Shown here one piece after another: positions 19,186 to 29,892 of a stretch of 64,000 nt of DNA. The number at the start of each line of letters is the position of its first letter. Positions within the stretch are counted from its first letter, which is position 1. The notes under the pieces were generated by a model that had not been told where the DNA came from, ran no database searches, and saw only the letters and a program-made list of their open reading frames with translations. The position numbers were made by a program, and so were the translations under genes. The DNA is from Hortaea werneckii (taxonomy: Eukaryota > Ascomycota > Dothideomycetes > Mycosphaerellales > Teratosphaeriaceae). The DNA lies in NCBI GenBank assembly GCA_037044905.1, contig JBAOKB010000046.1, forward strand, positions 29,082-93,081, written 5' to 3'.

Positions 19186-22100
19186 ACATTATCGAAGCTC
19201 CCACAGCATCAGCAGCACCGGTATTCCGTACCAAATGCATTGTCAATGGACATACGACACAAGCTATGATCGATTCCGGAGCCAGCGGAAACTTTATATC
19301 GACCAGCTTTGTCCAGCGAAACGGGATCGCCACCCGACGAAAGAAAGACGGCGGATACGAGTTGATGGTCGCAGATGGATCATCCCTATCCGAAGTGGAC
19401 AGCGAAACAATGCCGCTAGTCCTAGCTATCCAACAGCACCACGAGACTGTCAGCCTGGATATCGTTGACATGGCCAGTCACGATGTCGTGATGGGGACAC
19501 CTTGGTTGGAAAAGCACAACCCTCTGATAGATTGGAGGAAAAGAGTACTCAAGTTTGAGCGATGCGGTTGCGCTACCGACATCCACCCTATACATCGACA
19601 GCGTGCGATGGTAGATGAGGAAAGACAGTTCTGCGAATTAGAACGTCAACCGATAACATACTCCGACAAAAACGGCAAGGAGATGGTCTCCACAGACACT
19701 GAGCCAGCCCAGCCAGGTCACGAGGTGAGAGATAAAAGGAGAACTAACGCACCTCCAGAGATCCCTGAAGAGTTTAAGAAATGGAAACCGCTCTTCCAGG
19801 AAGAGGAAGGATTAGCCGCCTTACCTAGACATCAACCATGGGATCACCGAATACAACTTCAGCCCGGCAAAGATCCACCATGGGGGCCACTATACAGGTT
19901 ATCCGAAAAAGAGCTCGAAGAGCAACGACGATGGCTGAAAGAAAAGAGCGACAAGGGATGGATAGAGAAATCTCAATCGCCAGCCGCTTCACCAGCAATG
20001 TTCGTTCCAAAGAAAGGAGGAAAACTGCGAATGGTAATCGACTATCGACGACTCAATGAAGTCACGGTCAAGAACCGATATCCACTACCTAACATCGAAG
20101 AAATGCAAGATCGACTTACCGGAGCAAACTGGTATTCCAAGATTGATCTACGAGACGCATTCTACGCCGTACGAATGGCTAAGGGAGAAGAATGGAAAAC
20201 AGCCTTCAGGACGCGCTATGGACTCTATCAATTTCGAGTCATGCCAATGGGACTTACGAACGCCCCAGCGACGTGTCAGCAACTCGTCAACGATGTGTTA
20301 CGAGACCTACTCGACATTACAACGATAGCCTATGTCGATGACATCTTAATCTTCACCCGCGGAAGCCGAGAACAACACACCAAAGACGTACAAGCAGTGC
20401 TAGAACGACTTAGCACAGTGGACTTCAAGACCGCACCCGAGAAATGTGAATTCTACAAGAAGGAAATCGAATTCCTAGGATTCATCATCAATACTACTGG
20501 AATCAAGATGGACCCAAAGAAAGTACAATCCATCAAGGAATGGCCAACACCGAAGAACGTCACAGAAATCCAAGCCTTTCTGGGACTCGCGAACTACAAC
20601 AGAAAGTTTGTTGAAGGATACTCCAAACTTGCAATCCCACTCACGAGTCTTACGAAGAAGGACACCAAGTTCGTATGGACGGAGAAACAACAGAAAGCAT
20701 TCCAACAACTCAAGAAAGCATGTATACAGTCACCAACACTCATGCTATTCGATACGAAGAAACCAGTACAAGTCGAAACCGACGCATCCGACTTAGCAAT
20801 AGGTGCTTGCATCACTCAAGAACATGATGGCAAAAGACACCCAGTGGCGTATTACTCAAGGAAAATGACGCCAGCGGAACAGAACTACGAGATTTACGAC
20901 AAAGAACTGTTAGCGATTGTTGCAGCATTGCGACACTGGAGAGTTTACTGCGAAGGAGCTACAGGACTGACGATATACACCGACCACAAGAACCTTCAAT
21001 ACTTTACAACTACCAAGGATCTATCACGTCGACATTGTAGATGGTCAGAGCTACTCGGACAATACAAGTTCGATATCCAGTATACACCAGGAAAAGACAA
21101 TGGGCGCGCAGATGCGCTAAGCAGAAGAAGCGACTACATGGAAGGCAAGGAGCAGAACAAGAAAACATTGCTCAAAGTCAACAAGGACGGAAGCCTTACC
21201 ACAGATACACAAGAGTTTAACAACATACTCCGAGTTCTACGAGATGAACAAGAAGAGTTCCCCATCGAACATGGGAAGTACCAGGTTCCACCAGCAAAGG
21301 AACACGAATGCATCAAAGACCACCATGATAGCCAAACAACAGGACACCCAGGAATAGCCAGAACAACAGATTTGATTAGACGAAACTTTACCTTCCCACA
21401 GATGCGGAAGAAGGTTGCCGACTACATCAAACAGTGCGACAGTTGCCAGAAGAATAAGGCATCACGACATGCGAAATATGGCAATCTCCAGTTCCGAGAA
21501 CCCTCGGATACACCATGGAGAGAAGTCACAATGGACTTCATCACGAAGTTACCGGCATCCAAGGACCCCGCAACAGGAGTCGTCTACGATTCAATACTTG
21601 TCATGGTAGACACCTTGACCAAGTATGCACATTTCATACCGTGCAAGGAATCAATGGCAGCTATGGAACTCGCATACCTCGTACTGGACAGGCTAATCAG
21701 ACATCATGGAATTCCAGAAAGCTTCATCACAGACAGAGATAAGCTGTTCACATCGAATTTCTGGAAATCTCTTATGGGACAAATTGGAATCAAGCACAAG
21801 TTATCGACAGCATTCCACCCAGAGACAGATGGTCAGACTGAAAGGACAAATCAGTCACTCGAAGCATATTTACGGCACTACGTCAATTACGCACAAAACA
21901 ATTGGGTTTCATTGTTACCAATGGCGCAACTGGCGTTAAACAATAACGCATCAGAGACAACGAGAGAATCGCCATTTTTCCTTAATTATGGAAAAGCACC
22001 CAACATGTTCATGGAACCGAGAACATCAATAAAAGCCGACAAAGCCATAATAATGGCAGAGGAATTGCAGAAGGCACACACCACAGCCCGAGATGCAATC

Positions 22101-22604
22101 CGACATTCGCAACAGCGAATCCAGAAACAGAGATTCAAAGAATCAAAAACGGCACCTCAACTTAAGAAGGGGGATAAGGTATATCTTCTGACGAAGAACC
22201 TGAAAACAAAGCGAAGAACGAAGAAACTGGATCACGTCAAAGTCGGACCATTTTTGATTGCCGAACAGAAGGGCACAGTCAGCTACCGACTCGAGCTTCC
22301 ACCGGACGCAAAGATCCATCCAGTGTTCCACATATCCTTGTTGGAACCCGCACACCCCAGCGCCACGCTGCAAACCACGTTCCACTACCAGGAGCAAGAA
22401 GACGACGAGTATGAAGTCGAAAAGATCGTAGACTACGACAGGAATAGTCAGCGATACCTCATCAAGTGGAAAGGATACCCCAGCGACGAAAATACATGGG
22501 AACCACTTACCAATCTTAATTGCCCGAAGTTGCTACACCAGTACCACCGGAGAAGGAAAGGGATTGATCCATATTCCCCAGGGTCTCCATCATCAGGGGA
22601 GTAA
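19095..22604 (+). CDS. Pol of copy 2
   Basis: 1,169 codons, same translation as copy 1 pol. All protease, RT, RNase H and integrase residues and the chromodomain are present. It overlaps gag by 91 bases in the -1 frame. Confidence 0.95.
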   Translation: MGSLSRRRQLARILFKKRRIPADRSSRQEVNIIEAPTASAAPVFRTKCIVNGHTTQAMIDSGASGNFISTSFVQRNGIATRRKKDGGYELMVADGSSLSEVDSETMPLVLAIQQHHETVSLDIVDMASHDVVMGTPWLEKHNPLIDWRKRVLKFERCGCATDIHPIHRQRAMVDEERQFCELERQPITYSDKNGKEMVSTDTEPAQPGHEVRDKRRTNAPPEIPEEFKKWKPLFQEEEGLAALPRHQPWDHRIQLQPGKDPPWGPLYRLSEKELEEQRRWLKEKSDKGWIEKSQSPAASPAMFVPKKGGKLRMVIDYRRLNEVTVKNRYPLPNIEEMQDRLTGANWYSKIDLRDAFYAVRMAKGEEWKTAFRTRYGLYQFRVMPMGLTNAPATCQQLVNDVLRDLLDITTIAYVDDILIFTRGSREQHTKDVQAVLERLSTVDFKTAPEKCEFYKKEIEFLGFIINTTGIKMDPKKVQSIKEWPTPKNVTEIQAFLGLANYNRKFVEGYSKLAIPLTSLTKKDTKFVWTEKQQKAFQQLKKACIQSPTLMLFDTKKPVQVETDASDLAIGACITQEHDGKRHPVAYYSRKMTPAEQNYEIYDKELLAIVAALRHWRVYCEGATGLTIYTDHKNLQYFTTTKDLSRRHCRWSELLGQYKFDIQYTPGKDNGRADALSRRSDYMEGKEQNKKTLLKVNKDGSLTTDTQEFNNILRVLRDEQEEFPIEHGKYQVPPAKEHECIKDHHDSQTTGHPGIARTTDLIRRNFTFPQMRKKVADYIKQCDSCQKNKASRHAKYGNLQFREPSDTPWREVTMDFITKLPASKDPATGVVYDSILVMVDTLTKYAHFIPCKESMAAMELAYLVLDRLIRHHGIPESFITDRDKLFTSNFWKSLMGQIGIKHKLSTAFHPETDGQTERTNQSLEAYLRHYVNYAQNNWVSLLPMAQLALNNNASETTRESPFFLNYGKAPNMFMEPRTSIKADKAIIMAEELQKAHTTARDAIRHSQQRIQKQRFKESKTAPQLKKGDKVYLLTKNLKTKRRTKKLDHVKVGPFLIAEQKGTVSYRLELPPDAKIHPVFHISLLEPAHPSATLQTTFHYQEQEDDEYEVEKIVDYDRNSQRYLIKWKGYPSDENTWEPLTNLNCPKLLHQYHRRRKGIDPYSPGSPSSGE
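19140..19179 (+). promoter_or_regulatory. Programmed -1 frameshift signal, copy 2
   Basis: A-AAA-AAC at 19140..19146 plus the same 8-base spacer and stem-loop as in copy 1. Confidence 0.8.
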
Positions 22605-23028
22605 GGCCCACAGTAGCAGCCGCCGCAGGACAATTCTCTTCAGCCTCAAACGCGCCCTCTGCATCCATTTCCGACGCAAGGCATTCGGCTTTCCGAGCCG
22701 CCCGACCTTCAGCTTGACGAAGGATCTTCTTGTTTCGCATTAACCGAGCCATCACGGTAGCCAACAACTCTTCATCCTCATCCACCTTGCGCTGGTACTC
22801 CTCCCGAGTTCGGTCTAAGGATTCCCAAGACATGTTGACGCATTTCTTGCCTTGACGGACGCATTCGGAACACCGAAGGTTGGTTGAGTTCGACATGATG
22901 ATGCAAAGATGGTTGTGTGTAGAACAACGTTCACACGGGAAGAAGACAGGACGACCGTTCCTTTCAATTTCGGCAGCCAGACGCGAGCGTCTTTTCTTGG
23001 AAGAAGAAGTTTCTGGTTGCAGAGACAT
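22516..23028 (-). CDS. Antisense Zn2Cys6-spaced ORF, copy 2
   Basis: 170 codons, same translation as in copy 1. It starts 97 bases from LTR3 and overlaps the pol end by 89 bases. Confidence 0.65.
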   Translation of the reverse strand: MSLQPETSSSKKRRSRLAAEIERNGRPVFFPCERCSTHNHLCIIMSNSTNLRCSECVRQGKKCVNMSWESLDRTREEYQRKVDEDEELLATVMARLMRNKKILRQAEGRAARKAECLASEMDAEGAFEAEENCPAAAATVGLTPLMMETLGNMDQSLSFSGGTGVATSGN

Positions 23029-23125
23029 CGTAGGAAGAAAGACTGCTACAAACTGTTACAAAAGGAACGCGGGGGACAGCGACATCATAAGCTTCAGGGA
23101 CGAAGCTAGGCTGAAAGGGGGATGG

Positions 23126-23527
23126 TGTTACGAGCACGGTCACGAGACGGTCAGACCCGAAGCGATTGGCCAGTAGGGGCCAGAGGAGACAAGGGTCACG
23201 TGACCAGTATGCAAGTGAGCGCTGCCTTGGCAGGCGACTGACTGCATATATGCAAGTGGTCGACTGGTCGACGAGCGACCGAGCGATCACTGAGCGACTG
23301 ATCGCTGAGCGACCAGGCGATCAGATGCATGAAGACACGAATCTCTTATGTATATAACTAGGCACGTTTCTCATTAGGAGTTCGTGTGTTCAACTCATGT
23401 TGCAATCCGACTGTTAGGTAGAGACCCAACAGCCTTGTCACAATCAGTTATCCCACAACCCAGTTGTCTTGACACATCTGTTCCAAAGAGCTCTAAACCC
23501 GTGACACTACTTCGTAGGGTCGCAACA
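23126..23527 (+). repeat. LTR3, complete LTR at the palindrome centre
   Basis: 402 bp. Bases 23126..23495 pair with LTR4. The last 32 bases (23496..23527) are the unpaired spacer of the palindrome. Base run CTCTA at 23491..23495 is the target duplication of the nested insertion, repeated at 36692..36696. Confidence 0.93.
23496..23527. other. 32-bp palindrome spacer, apparently inverted after insertion
   Basis: A simple nested insertion would read CTCTA followed by TGTTGCGACC at this point. Instead the 32 bases are present in the opposite orientation, which completes LTR3 and truncates LTR4. Inversion between the flanking 370-bp LTR inverted repeats explains this exactly. An assembly choice at the palindrome centre is the main alternative. 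Confidence 0.7.
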
Positions 23528-23897
23528 TAGAGCTCTTTGGAACAGATGTGTCAAGACAACTGGGTTGTGGGATAACTGATTGTGACAAGGCTGTTGGGTC
23601 TCTACCTAACAGTCGGATTGCAACATGAGTTGAACACACGAACTCCTAATGAGAAACGTGCCTAGTTATATACATAAGAGATTCGTGTCTTCATGCATCT
23701 GATCGCCTGGTCGCTCAGCGATCAGTCGCTCAGTGATCGCTCGGTCGCTCGTCGACCAGTCGACCACTTGCATATATGCAGTCAGTCGCCTGCCAAGGCA
23801 GCGCTCACTTGCATACTGGTCACGTGACCCTTGTCTCCTCTGGCCCCTACTGGCCAATCGCTTCGGGTCTGACCGTCTCGTGACCGTGCTCGTAACA
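23528..23897 (-). repeat. LTR4, lacking 32 bp
   Basis: 370 bp in minus orientation, beginning TAGAGCTCTTTGG and ending GTAACA. The missing 32 bases equal the spacer now attached to LTR3. It is the 3' LTR of copy 3. Confidence 0.9.
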
Positions 23898-23994
23898 CCA
23901 TCCCCCTTTCAGCCTAGCTTCGTCCCTGAAGCTTATGATGTCGCTGTCCCCCGCGTTCCTTTTGTAACAGTTTGTAGCAGTCTTTCTTCCTACG

Positions 23995-24507
23995 ATGTCT
24001 CTGCAACCAGAAACTTCTTCTTCCAAGAAAAGACGCTCGCGTCTGGCTGCCGAAATTGAAAGGAACGGTCGTCCTGTCTTCTTCCCGTGTGAACGTTGTT
24101 CTACACACAACCATCTTTGCATCATCATGTCGAACTCAACCAACCTTCGGTGTTCCGAATGCGTCCGTCAAGGCAAGAAATGCGTCAACATGTCTTGGGA
24201 ATCCTTAGACCGAACTCGGGAGGAGTACCAGCGCAAGGTGGATGAGGATGAAGAGTTGTTGGCTACCGTGATGGCTCGGTTAATGCGAAACAAGAAGATC
24301 CTTCGTCAAGCTGAAGGTCGGGCGGCTCGGAAAGCCGAATGCCTTGCGTCGGAAATGGATGCAGAGGGCGCGTTTGAGGCTGAAGAGAATTGTCCTGCGG
24401 CGGCTGCTACTGTGGGCCTTACTCCCCTGATGATGGAGACCCTGGGGAATATGGATCAATCCCTTTCCTTCTCCGGTGGTACTGGTGTAGCAACTTCGGG
24501 CAATTAA
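23995..24507 (+). CDS. Antisense Zn2Cys6-spaced ORF, copy 3
   Basis: 170 codons, same translation as in copies 1 and 2. It is plus strand here because the host element is inverted. Confidence 0.65.
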   Translation: MSLQPETSSSKKRRSRLAAEIERNGRPVFFPCERCSTHNHLCIIMSNSTNLRCSECVRQGKKCVNMSWESLDRTREEYQRKVDEDEELLATVMARLMRNKKILRQAEGRAARKAECLASEMDAEGAFEAEENCPAAAATVGLTPLMMETLGNMDQSLSFSGGTGVATSGN

Positions 24508-27500
24508 GATTGGTAAGTGGTTCCCATGTATTTTCGTCGCTGGGGTATCCTTTCCACTTGATGAGGTATCGCTGACTATTCCTGTCGTAGTCTACGATCT
24601 TTTCGACTTCATACTCGTCGTCTTCTTGCTCCTGGTAGTGGAACGTGGTTTGCAGCGTGGCGCTGGGGTGTGCGGGTTCCAACAAGGATATGTGGAACAC
24701 TGGATGGATCTTTGCGTCCGGTGGAAGCTCGAGTCGGTAGCTGACTGTGCCCTTCTGTTCGGCAATCAAAAATGGTCCGACTTTGACGTGATCCAGTTTC
24801 TTCGTTCTTCGCTTTGTTTTCAGGTTCTTCGTCAGAAGATATACCTTATCCCCCTTCTTAAGTTGAGGTGCCGTTTTTGATTCTTTGAATCTCTGTTTCT
24901 GGATTCGCTGTTGCGAATGTCGGATTGCATCTCGGGCTGTGGTGTGTGCCTTCTGCAATTCCTCTGCCATTATTATGGCTTTGTCGGCTTTTATTGATGT
25001 TCTCGGTTCCATGAACATGTTGGGTGCTTTTCCATAATTAAGGAAAAATGGCGATTCTCTCGTTGTCTCTGATGCGTTATTGTTTAACGCCAGTTGCGCC
25101 ATTGGTAACAATGAAACCCAATTGTTTTGTGCGTAATTGACGTAGTGCCGTAAATATGCTTCGAGTGACTGATTTGTCCTTTCAGTCTGACCATCTGTCT
25201 CTGGGTGGAATGCTGTCGATAACTTGTGCTTGATTCCAATTTGTCCCATAAGAGATTTCCAGAAATTCGATGTGAACAGCTTATCTCTGTCTGTGATGAA
25301 GCTTTCTGGAATTCCATGATGTCTGATTAGCCTGTCCAGTACGAGGTATGCGAGTTCCATAGCTGCCATTGATTCCTTGCACGGTATGAAATGTGCATAC
25401 TTGGTCAAGGTGTCTACCATGACAAGTATTGAATCGTAGACGACTCCTGTTGCGGGGTCCTTGGATGCCGGTAACTTCGTGATGAAGTCCATTGTGACTT
25501 CTCTCCATGGTGTATCCGAGGGTTCTCGGAACTGGAGATTGCCATATTTCGCATGTCGTGATGCCTTATTCTTCTGGCAACTGTCGCACTGTTTGATGTA
25601 GTCGGCAACCTTCTTCCGCATCTGTGGGAAGGTAAAGTTTCGTCTAATCAAATCTGTTGTTCTGGCTATTCCTGGGTGTCCTGTTGTTTGGCTATCATGG
25701 TGGTCTTTGATGCATTCGTGTTCCTTTGCTGGTGGAACCTGGTACTTCCCATGTTCGATGGGGAACTCTTCTTGTTCATCTCGTAGAACTCGGAGTATGT
25801 TGTTAAACTCTTGTGTATCTGTGGTAAGGCTTCCGTCCTTGTTGACTTTGAGCAATGTTTTCTTGTTCTGCTCCTTGCCTTCCATGTAGTCGCTTCTTCT
25901 GCTTAGCGCATCTGCGCGCCCATTGTCTTTTCCTGGTGTATACTGGATATCGAACTTGTATTGTCCGAGTAGCTCTGACCATCTACAATGTCGACGTGAT
26001 AGATCCTTGGTAGTTGTAAAGTATTGAAGGTTCTTGTGGTCGGTGTATATCGTCAGTCCTGTAGCTCCTTCGCAGTAAACTCTCCAGTGTCGCAATGCTG
26101 CAACAATCGCTAACAGTTCTTTGTCGTAAATCTCGTAGTTCTGTTCCGCTGGCGTCATTTTCCTTGAGTAATACGCCACTGGGTGTCTTTTGCCATCATG
26201 TTCTTGAGTGATGCAAGCACCTATTGCTAAGTCGGATGCGTCGGTTTCGACTTGTACTGGTTTCTTCGTATCGAATAGCATGAGTGTTGGTGACTGTATA
26301 CATGCTTTCTTGAGTTGTTGGAATGCTTTCTGTTGTTTCTCCGTCCATACGAACTTGGTGTCCTTCTTCGTAAGACTCGTGAGTGGGATTGCAAGTTTGG
26401 AGTATCCTTCAACAAACTTTCTGTTGTAGTTCGCGAGTCCCAGAAAGGCTTGGATTTCTGTGACGTTCTTCGGTGTTGGCCATTCCTTGATGGATTGTAC
26501 TTTCTTTGGGTCCATCTTGATTCCAGTAGTATTGATGATGAATCCTAGGAATTCGATTTCCTTCTTGTAGAATTCACATTTCTCGGGTGCGGTCTTGAAG
26601 TCCACTGTGCTAAGTCGTTCTAGCACTGCTTGTACGTCTTTGGTGTGTTGTTCTCGGCTTCCGCGGGTGAAGATTAAGATGTCATCGACATAGGCTATCG
26701 TTGTAATGTCGAGTAGGTCTCGTAACACATCGTTGACGAGTTGCTGACACGTCGCTGGGGCGTTCGTAAGTCCCATTGGCATGACTCGAAATTGATAGAG
26801 TCCATAGCGCGTCCTGAAGGCTGTTTTCCATTCTTCTCCCTTAGCCATTCGTACGGCGTAGAATGCGTCTCGTAGATCAATCTTGGAATACCAGTTTGCT
26901 CCGGTAAGTCGATCTTGCATTTCTTCGATGTTAGGTAGTGGATATCGGTTCTTGACCGTGACTTCATTGAGTCGTCGATAGTCGATTACCATTCGCAGTT
27001 TTCCTCCTTTCTTTGGAACGAACATTGCTGGTGAAGCGGCTGGCGATTGAGATTTCTCTATCCATCCCTTGTCGCTCTTTTCTTTCAGCCATCGTCGTTG
27101 CTCTTCGAGCTCTTTTTCGGATAACCTGTATAGTGGCCCCCATGGTGGATCTTTGCCGGGCTGAAGTTGTATTCGGTGATCCCATGGTTGATGTCTAGGT
27201 AAGGCGGCTAATCCTTCCTCTTCCTGGAAGAGCGGTTTCCATTTCTTAAACTCTTCAGGGATCTCTGGAGGTGCGTTAGTTCTCCTTTTATCTCTCACCT
27301 CGTGACCTGGCTGGGCTGGCTCAGTGTCTGTGGAGACCATCTCCTTGCCGTTTTTGTCGGAGTATGTTATCGGTTGACGTTCTAATTCGCAGAACTGTCT
27401 TTCCTCATCTACCATCGCACGCTGTCGATGTATAGGGTGGATGTCGGTAGCGCAACCGCATCGCTCAAACTTGAGTACTCTTTTCCTCCAATCTATCAGA

Positions 27501-27928
27501 GGGTTGTGCTTTTCCAACCAAGGTGTCCCCATCACGATGTCGTGACTGGCCATGTCAACGATATCCAGGCTGACAGTCTCGTGGTGCTGTTGGATAGCTA
27601 GGACTAGCGGCATTGTTTCGCTGTCCACTTCGGATAGGGATGATCCATCTGCGACCATCAACTCGTATCCGCCGTCTTTCTTTCGTCGGGTGGCGATCCC
27701 GTTTCGCTGGACAAAGCTGGTCGATATAAAGTTTCCGCTGGCTCCGGAATCGATCATAGCTTGTGTCGTATGTCCATTGACAATGCATTTGGTACGGAAT
27801 ACCGGTGCTGCTGATGCTGTGGGAGCTTCGATAATGTTTACTTCCTGGCGACTGCTCCTGTCGGCAGGGATCCTTCGTTTTTTGAATAGTATCCTGGCGA
27901 GTTGGCATCTTCGAGACAGACTTCCCAA
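24419..27928 (-). CDS. Pol of copy 3
   Basis: 1,169 codons with two residue changes from copies 1 and 2 (R8C, V131I); all catalytic motifs are kept. The first codon is TTG instead of ATG, because the base matching 12698 is changed. This argues that pol is reached by frameshifting rather than by its own start. Confidence 0.95.
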   Translation of the reverse strand: MGSLSRRCQLARILFKKRRIPADRSSRQEVNIIEAPTASAAPVFRTKCIVNGHTTQAMIDSGASGNFISTSFVQRNGIATRRKKDGGYELMVADGSSLSEVDSETMPLVLAIQQHHETVSLDIVDMASHDIVMGTPWLEKHNPLIDWRKRVLKFERCGCATDIHPIHRQRAMVDEERQFCELERQPITYSDKNGKEMVSTDTEPAQPGHEVRDKRRTNAPPEIPEEFKKWKPLFQEEEGLAALPRHQPWDHRIQLQPGKDPPWGPLYRLSEKELEEQRRWLKEKSDKGWIEKSQSPAASPAMFVPKKGGKLRMVIDYRRLNEVTVKNRYPLPNIEEMQDRLTGANWYSKIDLRDAFYAVRMAKGEEWKTAFRTRYGLYQFRVMPMGLTNAPATCQQLVNDVLRDLLDITTIAYVDDILIFTRGSREQHTKDVQAVLERLSTVDFKTAPEKCEFYKKEIEFLGFIINTTGIKMDPKKVQSIKEWPTPKNVTEIQAFLGLANYNRKFVEGYSKLAIPLTSLTKKDTKFVWTEKQQKAFQQLKKACIQSPTLMLFDTKKPVQVETDASDLAIGACITQEHDGKRHPVAYYSRKMTPAEQNYEIYDKELLAIVAALRHWRVYCEGATGLTIYTDHKNLQYFTTTKDLSRRHCRWSELLGQYKFDIQYTPGKDNGRADALSRRSDYMEGKEQNKKTLLKVNKDGSLTTDTQEFNNILRVLRDEQEEFPIEHGKYQVPPAKEHECIKDHHDSQTTGHPGIARTTDLIRRNFTFPQMRKKVADYIKQCDSCQKNKASRHAKYGNLQFREPSDTPWREVTMDFITKLPASKDPATGVVYDSILVMVDTLTKYAHFIPCKESMAAMELAYLVLDRLIRHHGIPESFITDRDKLFTSNFWKSLMGQIGIKHKLSTAFHPETDGQTERTNQSLEAYLRHYVNYAQNNWVSLLPMAQLALNNNASETTRESPFFLNYGKAPNMFMEPRTSIKADKAIIMAEELQKAHTTARDAIRHSQQRIQKQRFKESKTAPQLKKGDKVYLLTKNLKTKRRTKKLDHVKVGPFLIAEQKGTVSYRLELPPDAKIHPVFHISLLEPAHPSATLQTTFHYQEQEDDEYEVEKIVDYDRNSQRYLIKWKGYPSDENTWEPLTNLNCPKLLHQYHRRRKGIDPYSPGSPSSGE

Positions 27929-29853
27929 TCAAGGGGTCCATGTCGTGGGCCTAGGATAACCTTTCCTTGTGTCATTGATACCTTGATTTGTCCTTTGACA
28001 GTGGCTTTGACGTGCCCTAGTATCATGTTTCTCCATATTGGTAGTTGCACTGGTGGTCCCATGGGCTTCAGTTCCCATTGTTTTGTGGACTCAGTCAATT
28101 TGTGCCGCATTGCCTCCAACGATATGAGGTCTTCTTGATAGGCTTCCTGGATTCGGTGTAATTCATGTAGTCGTGCCTTAACGATCTGGATTCGTTCTCT
28201 AACACTTCTGGGAATATGGATTCCATCGGGTGTGCCATAACTTCCATCGGATTGGAATGTACTTCCAATTGGTGGTCGTTCTTGCACGTGTGCTGCGGCG
28301 TCGTAGTCGACGTTGACAAGTCGGTAATTCCAGAACATTGCTCTAATTCGGTTGAGCATGTTGTCGAATTCGATTGGGTGCAGTCGTCGTTTCCCTTGGA
28401 TCTGTGGGAATACGGTTTCAAATTGGTTCGCGATGAAGAGGATCATTCTCCGAGCTGGTCCTGCTCCTGAGACTTCGAAATGATATAGTTCGAGGTCGTC
28501 GGGTTCATCGTCGTCGGTATATTCTTCTTCAGATGAATCGTTATCCGTCGTGGCGACTGTTTGGGCGATCATTTGTAGTTGTTCCAGGTTTGGTCCCGTT
28601 AGTTCTGGTTCGGTATCGTTGTTTGGTGGAGATTCTTCTTCTCCCAGCAGTTCTTCTTCCTGCTCGGGGGGTGTATTTTCTTGCAGAGTTGCGTCCTCCC
28701 AATTGAATGGTGGTGGAGACCTTCCTCTCCGGGAATTTCCTAAGTCTCTCATCTGCTGTAGCGGCTGGCCTCGTACCATCGCGTTAAATTCCATCCTAGC
28801 CTTACGTGGCTTCTTGGGATAGTGACCACTTGCTAGCTTGTCTGAGTCATGGGTTTTACAGTAGTCGTCGTAACAACCCGTCCAATGCATAGCCTTATGG
28901 TCTGGTTCCGTCTTCGGTTCCTTAACGAGTTTTGATACATCGTAGGCGCCTCGTCCATCGTTTGCTTCGTTGATGGGTTCCTTCACTAGCATCATGTTGA
29001 GCTGCTCCTGCGGTCGCACCTTTCGTCCGCGGCAGTCTCGTGCGTAATGCCCTATCTTGTGGCAGTTGTAGCACTCCGGTCCTTCTCGTTTCTTTCCTCT
29101 GTTGTTGTTCCCTTGGAACTTCCCTTTTCCCTTGGCTCCTCGCATGCCTTTTCCTTTTGGCTTGCGCTGGATAATATCCAATTCCATGGCGTCCGGATCG
29201 CGACGAGACCCTCCAGTCCAGCTGGTAGAGTTGTAGCCAGATCGTCCGCGATACTGTCCATTATGGCGTTTTTCCATCTTCCTCTCGTAGAGCCTATCGT
29301 CAATTTCGATAGCATCCTGAATCATCAGTTCGAGAGTGTCGTGAGATGCACCTGAGCGCATGAGTTCATCCTTGACGTCGTCCTTGAGTCCAGTGTAATA
29401 CATAGTGAGTAAGGCTTGGTCATCCCACCCAGTTTTGCCTGAATACTCCCTGAACTTGGCGGTGTATTGCGAAGTAGACGTCTTCTGTTTCAAGTGTTGG
29501 ATAACTCGGATGGCGACTTGTTTTTCGTTACTCAACCCATAAATATTTCGAATGGCTTTGACATAATTGTCCCAGCTGTTGAAGATTCCTTCGGTGTCGA
29601 TGTTCTGGTGCAAGACTTCGTGCAACCTAGGTCGAATCCATTGTTGGACTTGTCCCCTAAGGTAAGAGGATGCAAGTAAGGTCTTCTTGGGATCCTGGGT
29701 GATGTTTTCGAAACGAAAGTAAAGTGCCATTTGGTTGAGCCAATCGTCGAGCTTCGATCGATCGCCATAGTAATAGTCCGGTCTGGCGACTTTGATATTG
29801 TTGTCGTGGGTACGCTGCTGAACGCTGGTGTCTCGGTTCTCGGATGGAGCCAT
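27838..29853 (-). CDS. Gag of copy 3
   Basis: 671 residues with two changes from copies 1 and 2 (V to A at residue 114, and E to D at residue 642). The CCHC knuckle and extension are intact. Confidence 0.92.
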   Translation of the reverse strand: MAPSENRDTSVQQRTHDNNIKVARPDYYYGDRSKLDDWLNQMALYFRFENITQDPKKTLLASSYLRGQVQQWIRPRLHEVLHQNIDTEGIFNSWDNYVKAIRNIYGLSNEKQVAIRVIQHLKQKTSTSQYTAKFREYSGKTGWDDQALLTMYYTGLKDDVKDELMRSGASHDTLELMIQDAIEIDDRLYERKMEKRHNGQYRGRSGYNSTSWTGGSRRDPDAMELDIIQRKPKGKGMRGAKGKGKFQGNNNRGKKREGPECYNCHKIGHYARDCRGRKVRPQEQLNMMLVKEPINEANDGRGAYDVSKLVKEPKTEPDHKAMHWTGCYDDYCKTHDSDKLASGHYPKKPRKARMEFNAMVRGQPLQQMRDLGNSRRGRSPPPFNWEDATLQENTPPEQEEELLGEEESPPNNDTEPELTGPNLEQLQMIAQTVATTDNDSSEEEYTDDDEPDDLELYHFEVSGAGPARRMILFIANQFETVFPQIQGKRRLHPIEFDNMLNRIRAMFWNYRLVNVDYDAAAHVQERPPIGSTFQSDGSYGTPDGIHIPRSVRERIQIVKARLHELHRIQEAYQEDLISLEAMRHKLTESTKQWELKPMGPPVQLPIWRNMILGHVKATVKGQIKVSMTQGKVILGPRHGPLDWEVCLEDANSPGYYSKNEGSLPTGAVARK
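27844..27883 (-). promoter_or_regulatory. Programmed -1 frameshift signal, copy 3
   Basis: Heptamer A-AAA-AAC on the minus strand at 27883..27877 (GTTTTTT on plus), with the same spacer and stem-loop. Confidence 0.8.
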
Positions 29854-29892
29854 TGTTGTCTGAGGTACAAAGTTCCTTGAGGGTGTTCAAAG

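Larger units (their letters stand above)
16729..23527 (+). mobile_element. Chromovirus copy 2
   Basis: Same as copy 1 shifted by exactly 6,397 bases. All translated frames are the same as in copy 1. Its right LTR is LTR3 at the palindrome centre. Confidence 0.93.
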